DNA of 38,624 bases from Acetobacteraceae bacterium AT-5844 (GTDB lineage Bacteria > Pseudomonadota > Alphaproteobacteria > Acetobacterales > Acetobacteraceae): the NCBI GenBank assembly GCA_000245075.1, contig JH600015.1, forward strand, positions 15,227-53,850, given 5' to 3'. The notes below the pieces were generated by a model. That model was given only the letters and a program-made list of their open reading frames with translations. It was not told the DNA's origin and searched no databases. Below are positions 30,306 to 38,624 of the stretch, in pieces (within the stretch, counting starts at the first letter, position 1; the number at the start of each line of letters is the position of its first letter). The translations under genes were made by a program, and so were the position numbers.

Positions 30306-31556
30306 TCAGTGCCTGGCACCCGGACGCACCGTCAGCATGACGGCGGCGCCCACAGCCAGGAAGACCAGCACCGTCGCCATGCCCATCCGCTGGCTGCCGG
30401 TCATCGCCGTCACCGCCGCAAGCACCGCCGGCCCGAGAAAGCCGGTAATGCGCCCGGAGAGCGCAAAAAGCCCGAAATGCGCGGAGACCTCCGCTGGCGG
30501 CGCCAGCGCCGCCATGAAGCTGCGGGAAGCCGATTGCGCCGGCCCCATGAAGATGCCGAGCACCAGAGCCAGCGCCCAGAACAGCGCCTTGTTCTCCACC
30601 ACCACCAGGCCTGTCCCGATGACGATCATCGCCGCGAGCGCCGCCAGAATGGTCTGCCGTGCGCCCAGCCGGTCCTCGATCAGCCCGAACCCCGCCGCGC
30701 CCAGCCCCGCAGTCACGTTCAGCGCAATGCCGAACAGCAGGATTTCCTCGAACCCCATGCCGAACACCCCGGCGGCGAAAATGGCGCCGAAGGCGAAGAG
30801 CGTGTTCAGCCCGTCCGTGTAGAACAGCCGGGCAATGAGAAACCGCGCCATATTCGGCCGCCGCGGCAATCCGCGCAGCACGGAGCCGATTTCCGCCAAC
30901 CCGTTCCGCGCCGCTTCCCCCCAGCCGGGGCGTGGCGGCGGCGGGTCCGGCAGCGCCAGCAGCACGGGCCAGCCGAAAGCGATCATCCACAGCGCCACCA
31001 GCACCGCCGTGGCCCGCACATGCTCGGCATTCTCCCGGTCGAGCCCCAGTGGCGATGGGTTGGGCTGCACCAGCAGCACCAGAGACACGGCCAGACAGGC
31101 CAGCCCCCCCGCATAGCCCAGCCCCCAGGCGAGACCGGATACGCGCCCCAGCCGTTCCGGCGGCGCCACCTGCGGCAGCATCGAATTGTAGAAGACGGTC
31201 CCGAGTTCGAACCCCACCGTCGCCACGCCAACACAGGCCAACGCCCACAGCGCGTGGCTCGGATCTGGCTCGGCAAACCAGATGAGGCCGGTGAAGACCG
31301 ACGTCACCACCGTGCAGAGCAGCAGCATGATCCGCCGCCGCCCCCCGGCATCCGCAACCGCGCCCAGCACGGGCGAGAGAAGCGCGATGGCGAGCCCGGC
31401 CGTCGTCTGCATCCAGCCCCACATGGCCTGGCCCGAGGCCGGGTCCGGCGCCACCGCCTGGGCGAAATACGCTGCAATGACAAAGGTGGAGACGACTGTG
31501 GGAAAGGCACTATTGGCCCAGTCATACAACGCCCAGGCCCAGGCCTTCCGGGTCAT
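30306..31556 (-). CDS. MFS transporter, UMF1 (Atg22-like) family
   Basis: A 416-residue membrane protein with about twelve transmembrane segments. The N-terminal ALYDWANSAFPTVVSTFVIA is the UMF1 family signature. Other parts include loop motifs GAVADAGGRRR between helices 2 and 3, a central hydrophilic loop (PDPPPPRPGWGEAARNG) and later FGMGFEEILLFGIAL. Substrates are poorly known for the family. ATG 31556 is used because AGGAGGG lies five bases upstream; GTG 31559 would be too close. It is not in the siderophore operon (about 485 bases and a terminator away), so export of the siderophore is only a weak possibility. Confidence 0.85.
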   Translation of the reverse strand: MTRKAWAWALYDWANSAFPTVVSTFVIAAYFAQAVAPDPASGQAMWGWMQTTAGLAIALLSPVLGAVADAGGRRRIMLLLCTVVTSVFTGLIWFAEPDPSHALWALACVGVATVGFELGTVFYNSMLPQVAPPERLGRVSGLAWGLGYAGGLACLAVSLVLLVQPNPSPLGLDRENAEHVRATAVLVALWMIAFGWPVLLALPDPPPPRPGWGEAARNGLAEIGSVLRGLPRRPNMARFLIARLFYTDGLNTLFAFGAIFAAGVFGMGFEEILLFGIALNVTAGLGAAGFGLIEDRLGARQTILAALAAMIVIGTGLVVVENKALFWALALVLGIFMGPAQSASRSFMAALAPPAEVSAHFGLFALSGRITGFLGPAVLAAVTAMTGSQRMGMATVLVFLAVGAAVMLTVRPGARH

Positions 31557-31624
31557 CACGCCCTCCTTCGCGGTTGCCGAAGGGCAATGTGCCCTGGTTC
31601 AAGCTTTCGCCAAAGGGGGGTGGG

Positions 31625-31650
31625 CACCAAGGGGGCAATACCCCTTGGTG
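31625..31650 (-). terminator. Perfect 10-bp hairpin downstream of gdhB-like gene
   Basis: CACCAAGGGG and CCCCTTGGTG arms (31625-31634, 31641-31650) with a six-base loop lie 16 bases beyond the glutamate dehydrogenase stop. There is no U tract, so it may be a processing or Rho-assisted end. Confidence 0.5.
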
Positions 31651-31665
31651 CGCTTCATCCGGCGC

Positions 31666-34600
31666 TTAGCCCAGAATGCGGGCGAGTTCCCGCATCGCCA
31701 CCGTCACACCGGCTAGATCCGGCCGCAGGGCCGCATCCTGCACGGTTCGCGCCGCAACCTCCGCATCGGGCAGACGGGTGCCGCGCAGCTGCGCCGCCGC
31801 CAGCCTGGCGTGGAGCGCCGCGAGGTCGTCCAGCAGGGCAGCCTTGGCACGCGTGCCGAAGGGGCCTGTCGCATCGGCCTGAATGGCCGCCAGACGCAGG
31901 CTCGGCAGATGGAAGGCCTCGCCCGCCACATGCCATGCATGCCCGGCCTGGGCGGGCGTCACCCCAGCCGCGGCGGCCAGCCGTACAACGGCGGGCGCGT
32001 CCTCCAGCATGGGCGCCGCCGCAGCGAGACGGGCGACATCCTCCGGCAGGCCGGCCTCACGCAGTGCCGTGGCAGCCGGGCTGCTGGCCATCGCACCGGT
32101 GGCAGAGGCCATCAGCTCCGCAATGCCCGGCCGGAGCGCAGCCAAGGACTCCTCCAGGCTTTCCGCACGCGGCAGCGCCAGCAATTCCCGCGCGACGGCA
32201 ATATGCAGGCGGCGGATCGCCAATGCGGCATTCCGACGCGGGCCAGCCGGGGCGGGCGCCGCATCGGCGGCGATGGCGGCAGCGTCCAGACCCAGAAGCT
32301 GATCCGCCAGAATGGCGGCGCGTGCCGCCTCGGCCGGGCTGGTACCCGCCGCCAGCCGGGCCAGCCCGGCGGGGCCAACGCGGTTGGCCACGAGATTGGC
32401 CAGGATGGTCGCCAGCAATTCCCGGCGCAGCCGGTGGTGGGCGATGGCATCCCCGAACTCACGCTGCAACGCCTGCGGGAAGTAATCCTGCAGCAGGGGC
32501 TGCAAGGCCGGGTCGTCCGGCAGGCTGCTTTCCTCGATCGCGTCCGTCAGCCACAGCTTCGCGAAGGGCAGCAGGGCCGCCAGTTCCGGCCGGGTCAGCG
32601 CCTCCCCGGCGGCGATGCGGTCCGCCATGCTGGCGGCATCCGGCAGCCCGGCCACGGCGCGGTCCAGCAGTCCCGCAGCCTCCAGCCGCGCCATCAGCGC
32701 GGCATGGGCGGGCAGGGCCTCGGCACCCGCCGCTTCCTCCAGGCTGACGGCGAGGGACTGTTCCGCGTTATCCCGCAGCACCAGCGCCGCCACCTCATCC
32801 GTCATCTCCCGCAGCAGCGTATCGCGCCGCTGGATGGTGATGGCGCCGGAGGCCTTTACGTCGGCCAGCAGGATCTTGATGTTCACCTCATGGTCGGAGG
32901 TGGAGACGCCGGCCGAATTGTCCAGCGCATCGGTGTTCAGCTTCACGCCCTGCCGCGCCGCCTCGATGCGTCCGGCCTGGGTAACACCGAGATTGGCGCC
33001 CTCGCCGATAACCCGGGCGCGGACATCCTGGCCATCGATGCGGATGGCATCATTGGCGCGATCCCCGGCCTCGGCCTGCGTCTCGCCGCTGGCTTTGATG
33101 TAGGTGCCGATGCCACCGAAATAGAGCAGGTCCACCTGCGCCTTCAGGATGGCGCGCATGACGGTGGCCGGGTCCGGCTTCTGCGCCTCGATGCCGAGCA
33201 GTTCCCGCGCGCGGTCGGAAAGCGGGATGAAGCGGGCATTGCGCGGATAGACGCCGCCGCCCTCACTCACCTTGCGCACGTCGTAGTCGGCCCAGGAAGA
33301 ACGCGGCATGGCGAAGAGGCGCTCGCGCTCCTCATAGCTCAGCACCGGGTCGGGATCGGGGTCGATGAAGATGTGGCGGTGGTCGAAGGCCGCGATCAGC
33401 TTCGTCTGCCTGGAGACCAGCAACCCATTACCGAATACGTCGCCCGACATGTCGCCGACGCCGACACAGGTAAAAGGCTCCTTCTGAATGTCGTGGCCTA
33501 ATTCGGAGAAATGGCGCGCGATCATTACCCAGGCGCCCTTGGCGGTAATGCCCATGCCCTTATGGTCGTAGCCCTGGCTGCCGCCGCTGGCGAAGGCATC
33601 GTCCAGCCAGAAGCCGTATTCCTGCGCCAGGCCGTTGGCGATATCGCTGAAGGATGCGGTGCCCTTGTCGGCGGCGGCAACGATATAGGGGTCGTCACCA
33701 TCCCGCCGCACCACATCCGCCGGCGGCAGCACCTCGGCGCCACGGAGGTTGTCCGTGATGTCGAGCATGCCACGGATCAGCGTCTTGTAGGCGGCGATGC
33801 CGGTGGCCATGAAGGCCTCGCGATCCGTCGCCGGCGGCACCGCGCCCTTCAGGACGAAGCCGCCCTTCGCGCCCGTCGGCACGATGACGACGTTCTTCAG
33901 CCGCTGCGCCTTCATCAGCCCCAGGATTTCCGTGCGGAAATCCTCACGCCGGTCGGACCAGCGGATGCCGCCACGGGCCACCGCACCGGAGCGCAGGTGG
34001 CAGCCTTCCATATGCGGCGCGTGGACGAAAATCTCGCGCCACGGGCGCGGTGCCGGCATCTCGCCAGCGGCCGCGCTGTCGATCTTGAAGGAGAGGTAAG
34101 GCTTCTCCTGGTGAAAATTGGTGCGCAGCACCGCATCCAGCACCGTCCGGAGACGGGAAAGGATGCGGTCCGCATCCGGGTCTTCCACCTGCTCCATCAG
34201 CGTGGACCATTCAGCCTCGATGGCGGCTTCGCGTGCCGCGTCACGCGGGGCGGTGGGGTCGAAGCGCGCCTGGAACAGATCCACCAGCAGGCGCGCCGCC
34301 TTCGGCTCGGCGGCCAGCGCGGCCTCCACACTGCCCTGGGCGAAGGCGAAACCCACCTGCTTCAGCCAGCGGAACAGGGCTCGCAGCAGCCAGGCCTCAC
34401 GCCAGGAGAGGCCAGCACGCGCAACCAGGCGGTTGAAGCCATCAGATTCGGCGCGGCCTTCCAGCAGGGCGGCCAGCGCCTCCAGCAAAGCGGGGAATCG
34501 CGCCTCGGCAATATCCGCCCCGGCTTCCAGCGCGAAGACATGCAACACCGCGCGATGGCCCTCGGGCAGCGTGAAGTGATGCGGCGTCTCTTCGATGGCT

Positions 34601-36351
34601 CGCAGATCGAGGCTTTCGAACAACGGCAACACATCCGCCAGCGGCAGCGGCCCGCCCGGATGGACGAGACGCAAGGAGAGCACCCGCTCCCCCGCCCCTG
34701 GGGCACGTTCCACCCGCGCGGCGCTGCGCCCGCTGGCCAGCGCGGCCTCCGCCATCTGAATATCCGCCACCGCCGTCGTGGTGTTGGTCTGGTTGGCGTA
34801 GAAGCTTGAGAAGGCGTCGGACCAGCGCGCCAGCGTCTCCGCCGCGCGCGCCTCGCCCAGCTCGGCGGTCAGCGTCTCGGAGAGACGGTCGTTGAAGGAA
34901 CGGGCGGCCTGTACCACCGCCGCCTCCAGCGCCGCATCATCCACGGCTGGCACTTCGCCCGGCCTGGTGCCGATGATGTAGTGCACGCGCGCCAGGGGGC
35001 CATCCCCCAGCGCGATGTGGAAGGCGGAAAGCCGGCCCCGGAAGGCCCGCGCCAGGATACGCCCGACACCCTCACGCAGCCGCGTGTCGAATGTGTCCCG
35101 CGGCAGCCAGGCGATGGCGGAGACGAAACGCTCGAACGGATCACGCCGCAGCACCAGCGCGGCACGCGGGCGAATGGAAAGATCCAGCGCCCGCCGGGCA
35201 CCTTCGAGAATCGCAGCCTCATCCGCCTGGAAAAGCTCATCGCGCGGCCAGGTATCGAGGATGTTGCGCAGGGCGCGGCCGTCATGGCTGTCCGGGTTCA
35301 CGCCCGCCGCCGTCAGGATGCGCTCGACCTTGGCGGCCAGCCAGGGAATGCTGCGCGGGTTGCGGTTGTAGGCGCTGGCTGCGAACAGGCCGAGGAACAG
35401 CCGGATGGCCACCACACGGCCATCGGTGCCGAAGACGCGCGTGGCCACCACATCCGCATGCTGCGGCCGGTGGACGCGCGCGCGCATATTCGCCTTGGCG
35501 ATGGTCAGCGCCACGCCATCCTGCAACTGCGCCAGCACCGCCTGCGGAATGGCGTTCAGGTCCCGCAGCGTGTCGAACACCGGCAGGCTTTCATCCCGCA
35601 GCAGGCCAAGCCCGTCCTCGATATGCGGCTTGGGCTCCAGCCGCAGCAGGCGGTGGCCCAGGCAGACGAAATTCTCCTCCGCCATCCAGCGCAGGAAGGC
35701 CTGGCCGGCAGCGGCGTCCGGCGCATGCGCCACCTCCGTGCAGGCTTCCTCCAACCGCTTCAGAATAGCCGGAAAGTCAGAGACGGCAGTGCGCACTTCC
35801 ACCATCGCCTGGCGCAGCGCGGCCTCCACCTCCGCCCAGCTTTCGACGGGCGCGTGGTGATCGCCTGTCAGCCGCACCGGCGCCGGTGCGATCTCGACGC
35901 GCATCATGCTTTCGGCGGCGCCGGCATCGTCCATGCCCAGCAGGTGGCCGGAGGCATCGCGCCGCACCCGCACCACGGGGTGCAGCAGGCGCCGCGCCGT
36001 GCGGCCGGCCAGCGTCAATGCCGCCAGCACGCTCTCCACCAGGAACGGCATGTCATCGGTAACGATTTCCGCCACCGCCACGGCGCCCCGGCCAGGGCCC
36101 GGGGGCAACAGGCGCAGCTTGGCCTCACCCGGCGTGCGGGTCGCGGCATGGGCGTAAAGGCTGGCGGCGGCAGTCGCCAGGCGTTCCGCCGACTCGGTAG
36201 CCAGTTCAGCCGTGGGCAGCGCCTCGGCCAGGCGGTGCAGCAGGGTCGCGGCGTCCTCCGGCAGCGCTGGGGCCTGTTGCTTCAGGCTCTCCACGGCCGC
36301 GCGCAGCAACTCCGCGCGCGCGCCACCTTCCATCGAGCTTCCGTCCGGCAT
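31666..36351 (-). CDS. NAD-specific glutamate dehydrogenase, large (180 kDa) type
   Basis: A 1561-residue enzyme of the GDH-180 family, which oxidises glutamate to 2-oxoglutarate and ammonia with NAD. The catalytic core is in the second half: RGGIRWSDRREDFRTEILGL, then KNVVIVPTGAKGGF with the expected catalytic Lys, GDMSGDVFGNGLLVS, and the NAD-binding segment ARVIGEGANLGVTQAGRIEA. The N-terminal 650 residues are the regulatory region typical of the family, with ACT-like parts, and the C-terminal 350 residues are helical. Length is as expected (about 1600). ATG 36351 has AAAGGTG just upstream; an upstream frame to 36387 is possible. The gene is monocistronic by spacing. Cytoplasmic, catabolic. 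Confidence 0.95.
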   Translation of the reverse strand: MPDGSSMEGGARAELLRAAVESLKQQAPALPEDAATLLHRLAEALPTAELATESAERLATAAASLYAHAATRTPGEAKLRLLPPGPGRGAVAVAEIVTDDMPFLVESVLAALTLAGRTARRLLHPVVRVRRDASGHLLGMDDAGAAESMMRVEIAPAPVRLTGDHHAPVESWAEVEAALRQAMVEVRTAVSDFPAILKRLEEACTEVAHAPDAAAGQAFLRWMAEENFVCLGHRLLRLEPKPHIEDGLGLLRDESLPVFDTLRDLNAIPQAVLAQLQDGVALTIAKANMRARVHRPQHADVVATRVFGTDGRVVAIRLFLGLFAASAYNRNPRSIPWLAAKVERILTAAGVNPDSHDGRALRNILDTWPRDELFQADEAAILEGARRALDLSIRPRAALVLRRDPFERFVSAIAWLPRDTFDTRLREGVGRILARAFRGRLSAFHIALGDGPLARVHYIIGTRPGEVPAVDDAALEAAVVQAARSFNDRLSETLTAELGEARAAETLARWSDAFSSFYANQTNTTTAVADIQMAEAALASGRSAARVERAPGAGERVLSLRLVHPGGPLPLADVLPLFESLDLRAIEETPHHFTLPEGHRAVLHVFALEAGADIAEARFPALLEALAALLEGRAESDGFNRLVARAGLSWREAWLLRALFRWLKQVGFAFAQGSVEAALAAEPKAARLLVDLFQARFDPTAPRDAAREAAIEAEWSTLMEQVEDPDADRILSRLRTVLDAVLRTNFHQEKPYLSFKIDSAAAGEMPAPRPWREIFVHAPHMEGCHLRSGAVARGGIRWSDRREDFRTEILGLMKAQRLKNVVIVPTGAKGGFVLKGAVPPATDREAFMATGIAAYKTLIRGMLDITDNLRGAEVLPPADVVRRDGDDPYIVAAADKGTASFSDIANGLAQEYGFWLDDAFASGGSQGYDHKGMGITAKGAWVMIARHFSELGHDIQKEPFTCVGVGDMSGDVFGNGLLVSRQTKLIAAFDHRHIFIDPDPDPVLSYEERERLFAMPRSSWADYDVRKVSEGGGVYPRNARFIPLSDRARELLGIEAQKPDPATVMRAILKAQVDLLYFGGIGTYIKASGETQAEAGDRANDAIRIDGQDVRARVIGEGANLGVTQAGRIEAARQGVKLNTDALDNSAGVSTSDHEVNIKILLADVKASGAITIQRRDTLLREMTDEVAALVLRDNAEQSLAVSLEEAAGAEALPAHAALMARLEAAGLLDRAVAGLPDAASMADRIAAGEALTRPELAALLPFAKLWLTDAIEESSLPDDPALQPLLQDYFPQALQREFGDAIAHHRLRRELLATILANLVANRVGPAGLARLAAGTSPAEAARAAILADQLLGLDAAAIAADAAPAPAGPRRNAALAIRRLHIAVARELLALPRAESLEESLAALRPGIAELMASATGAMASSPAATALREAGLPEDVARLAAAAPMLEDAPAVVRLAAAAGVTPAQAGHAWHVAGEAFHLPSLRLAAIQADATGPFGTRAKAALLDDLAALHARLAAAQLRGTRLPDAEVAARTVQDAALRPDLAGVTVAMRELARILG

Positions 36352-36520
36352 CACCTTTATCCTTTGGCACCGTTCTGGTTGCCCCAAGGATCGGCCGGCT
36401 CGGCAGCGGGTTCAAGCCATGCCAGTGCCTTTTTCAGTTTCATTTTGCAAAATTTTTGGGCAGCAGAATCCTGAGCGGCGCGCATTCTCAAATCGCCCGT
36501 AACCGGCTTAAGCTGGCCGC

Positions 36521-37074
36521 ATGAGCATGACACTCGCCGACATCCTGGCTCCGATCGCCCCGGAACAGCTCTTCGCCGAGTATTATGACAAGCAACCCCT
36601 GCATGTGCGGGAAGGCGTGGCCGTACCGGCCAGACAGTACTGCACCCGCGCCACCAGCCGCGACGGCCATCCCCTGCCGCGCCAGGATGGAACCGCCGCC
36701 GCACGCTTCGCGTTGACCAGCCGCGCGGCCCAGCTCGGGCAGCGCCTCTCGAAGCTGACGCGGAACCGGAAGGCGATGGAAGTGCTCGGCAAGTTCACGG
36801 CGGACTACCGCTACCGCTGCGGCGGGAACGACCTGCTGGCCGATGCGGCCCCGGCGGCCACCGAGGGTGAAGGCAGCGCCACCTTCCATATCCTCACCCC
36901 CGGCACCAAGGCGCCTTCTGCCACTCTTCCCCTCGCCCCCGCCGAAGCGGAGGCCGCCGGCTGGCTGCTCTCCCGCAACGACGTGGCCGAGGCCAAGCTA
37001 CGCGCCGCTCATCCCGCCATCGATGCCACCGGCCTGCTGGCGAAGCTGGCTGGCGCAGGAGTGCTTGCCCCGAC

Positions 37075-37078
<4 letters not shown>
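36521..37078 (+). CDS. Small protein resembling the two ends of a cupin_4 (JmjC-like) oxygenase
   Basis: A 185-residue protein I cannot assign with confidence. Residues 5-30 (LADILAPIAPEQLFAEYYDK, then QPLHV) resemble the start of cupin_4 ribosomal oxygenases (FxxEYWxKxPLxI). The C-terminal 50 residues (LAPAEAEAAGWLLSRNDVAE, AKLRAAHPAIDATGLLAKLA) resemble their winged-helix tail. The middle (about 35-130) is too short for the jelly-roll and has no HxD...H iron triad, so hydroxylase activity is not expected. It may be a domain-loss relative or unrelated. ATG 36521 and 36527 are both possible. Its stop overlaps the next gene's ATG (ATGA), so the two are coupled. Confidence 0.4.
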
Positions 37079-37656
<578 letters not shown>

Positions 37657-37923
37657 GGTCCGGAACGAGCTTCGTCTCGCTTGGGGCGCTTCGCGACCTC
37701 CGATCAGGCGGGCCCAGCCGCCGTTTCACCCGGCGCGCTGTTTCAGACGGTTGAGGTCACTGCCGCAAAGCATCCTTTTCACTGCCCCGCACAACCGTTG
37801 CGCGCACCATCCAAGCCACACTTGGGGGCCAATCGCACCTTGTTCATGGCGCTTTTCGTTCTGTTCCAAGCCTTTGCCGTGTTAGGCTGACTTCATCGCT
37901 CAGCATCAGTCCGATTGAGGCCC

Positions 37924-38624
37924 ATGTCACGCGCCCTTGCCGACCGTCCCCAGCCTTCCTCATCCGGCGGCCGTTTGGCAGCCAGCGCCCGTAAGTTCGC
38001 CTCACCCGCCGTCAAGGCCGCGCTGCGCCGACGGGGGGCGGAGCTGGCAGGGATGGCGCTGGGCTTGGCGGGTGTAGCCGTGCTGGTGGCATTGATCAGC
38101 TACAACCCGGCAGATCCTTCGCTCTCCACCGCCTCAGCGCGCGAAACCACGAACCTCGCCGGCCCGCCCGGCGCCATCCTCTCCGACCTGATGCTGCAAG
38201 GCTTCGGTTGGGCCGCCATGCTGCCCTCCGCCGTCGCGCTGGGCTGGGCGTGGCGGCTGGCGACGCATCGGGGTCTTGCCCCGCTCGCCGGCCGGGTGGC
38301 GGCGGTCGTCGCCGCCCTGCCGCTGCTGTCCGCCGCTTTCCATCTGGTGCCGGCCGGCGCTCCTACGCTCGCCGGTCCCGGGGGCGCGGTGGGCGACCTG
38401 CTGGCAAGCGCCGTGCTCGGGACGACCGGTGGCCTGTTGGGACCGATCGGAAATCTGGCGGGACAAGTGCTGATCGTGGCGCTGGCAGGCTCTTTGTCTT
38501 TCGCCGCCATCGGTGTGCCGCTGCTCACCTGGATGCAGATGGGCCGCACCGCCGGCCGCGCCGCCAAGGGTGGCGCCGCGCTGACGAGCAGCCTGCTGCG
38601 CCGCCCCGGCACGCCACCGCCCCC
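37924..38624 (+). CDS. ftsK: DNA translocase FtsK, N-terminal part
   Basis: The open frame runs from ATG 37924 to the right edge (233 complete codons) without a stop. It shows the FtsK membrane anchor: helix 1 (GMALGLAGVAVLVALISY) followed by NPADPSLSTASARETTN and the G-P-P-G-A-I-L-S-D turn, helix 2 (GWAAMLPSAVALGWAWRL), then two more helices with short loops, and a positively charged start (KFASPAVKAALRRRGAELAG). The motor and gamma domains lie beyond the window. FtsK anchors at the septum and pumps chromosome ends during division. GAGG precedes the ATG at four bases. The 267 bases before it contain no supported gene. Confidence 0.9.
   Translation, partial: MSRALADRPQPSSSGGRLAASARKFASPAVKAALRRRGAELAGMALGLAGVAVLVALISYNPADPSLSTASARETTNLAGPPGAILSDLMLQGFGWAAMLPSAVALGWAWRLATHRGLAPLAGRVAAVVAALPLLSAAFHLVPAGAPTLAGPGGAVGDLLASAVLGTTGGLLGPIGNLAGQVLIVALAGSLSFAAIGVPLLTWMQMGRTAGRAAKGGAALTSSLLRRPGTPPP

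Noticed and set aside
30306-31556. MFS transporter as the siderophore exporter
   Set aside because: UMF1 family rather than EntS type, separate from the operon by a long gap and a terminator, with no Fur site of its own.

Overview
The window looks like a chromosome segment from a high-GC alphaproteobacterium, most plausibly an Acetobacteraceae member such as Roseomonas. This rests on GC-rich third positions in the right half, the NAD-dependent large glutamate dehydrogenase, the FtsK N-terminus and the overall style of the proteins. No species-level marker such as rRNA is present.

The left part (1-16057) is an accessory, mosaic region. Positions 1-2255 carry the start of a serine recombinase, a DHFR/RibD-type reductase gene of lower GC, and two leftward phage-type genes (one DUF6362). 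Two diverged copies of the same leader (dyad plus GC hairpin) precede those two genes. Positions 2572-4314 hold a small stress/membrane group (YgaP-like, GlsB/YeaQ-like) and a PAS-HisKA_2 histidine kinase. Positions 4350-9936 form a phage-like control/integration module: a leftward cro-like, CII-like and replication-like set; a divergent repressor; a rightward set of MarR-like, small hypothetical, excisionase-like and tyrosine integrase genes; and repeated 17-bp GGTACC-type operators. No capsid, terminase, tail or lysis gene is present, so this is either a remnant or a satellite-like element. Positions 10212-15673 form one tight leftward operon: DNA methyltransferase, BglII/BstYI-like protein, ParB-like protein, SNF2 helicase and DUF3883 nuclease-like protein. 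It sits directly against the 3' end of tRNA-Arg(CCU) and is the best candidate for an undescribed defence system here.

The right part (16058-38624) looks like ordinary chromosome: tRNA-Arg, proline iminopeptidase, a zinc-ribbon protein, a VanX-type dipeptidase and a DUF4189 secreted protein. Then comes a nearly complete catecholate siderophore operon read leftward (29820 to 19592): yncE-like, entC, entE, entB (isochorismatase only), a separate aryl-carrier protein, entF (C-A-T-TE with a serine-type A-domain code), entA and an IroE/Fes-like esterase. A Fur-box-like 19-mer lies upstream at 30109-30127. Together these would turn chorismate into 2,3-dihydroxybenzoate, couple it to serine on EntF, release an enterobactin-like product and hydrolyse it for iron release. 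The TonB receptor, the phosphopantetheinyl transferase and a clear exporter are not in the window.

The window closes with a UMF1-family MFS transporter, the 1561-residue NAD-glutamate dehydrogenase, a small protein resembling the ends of a cupin_4 oxygenase, an OmpA-like periplasmic protein with a hexanucleotide-encoded Pro-Ala tract, and the 5' part of ftsK.
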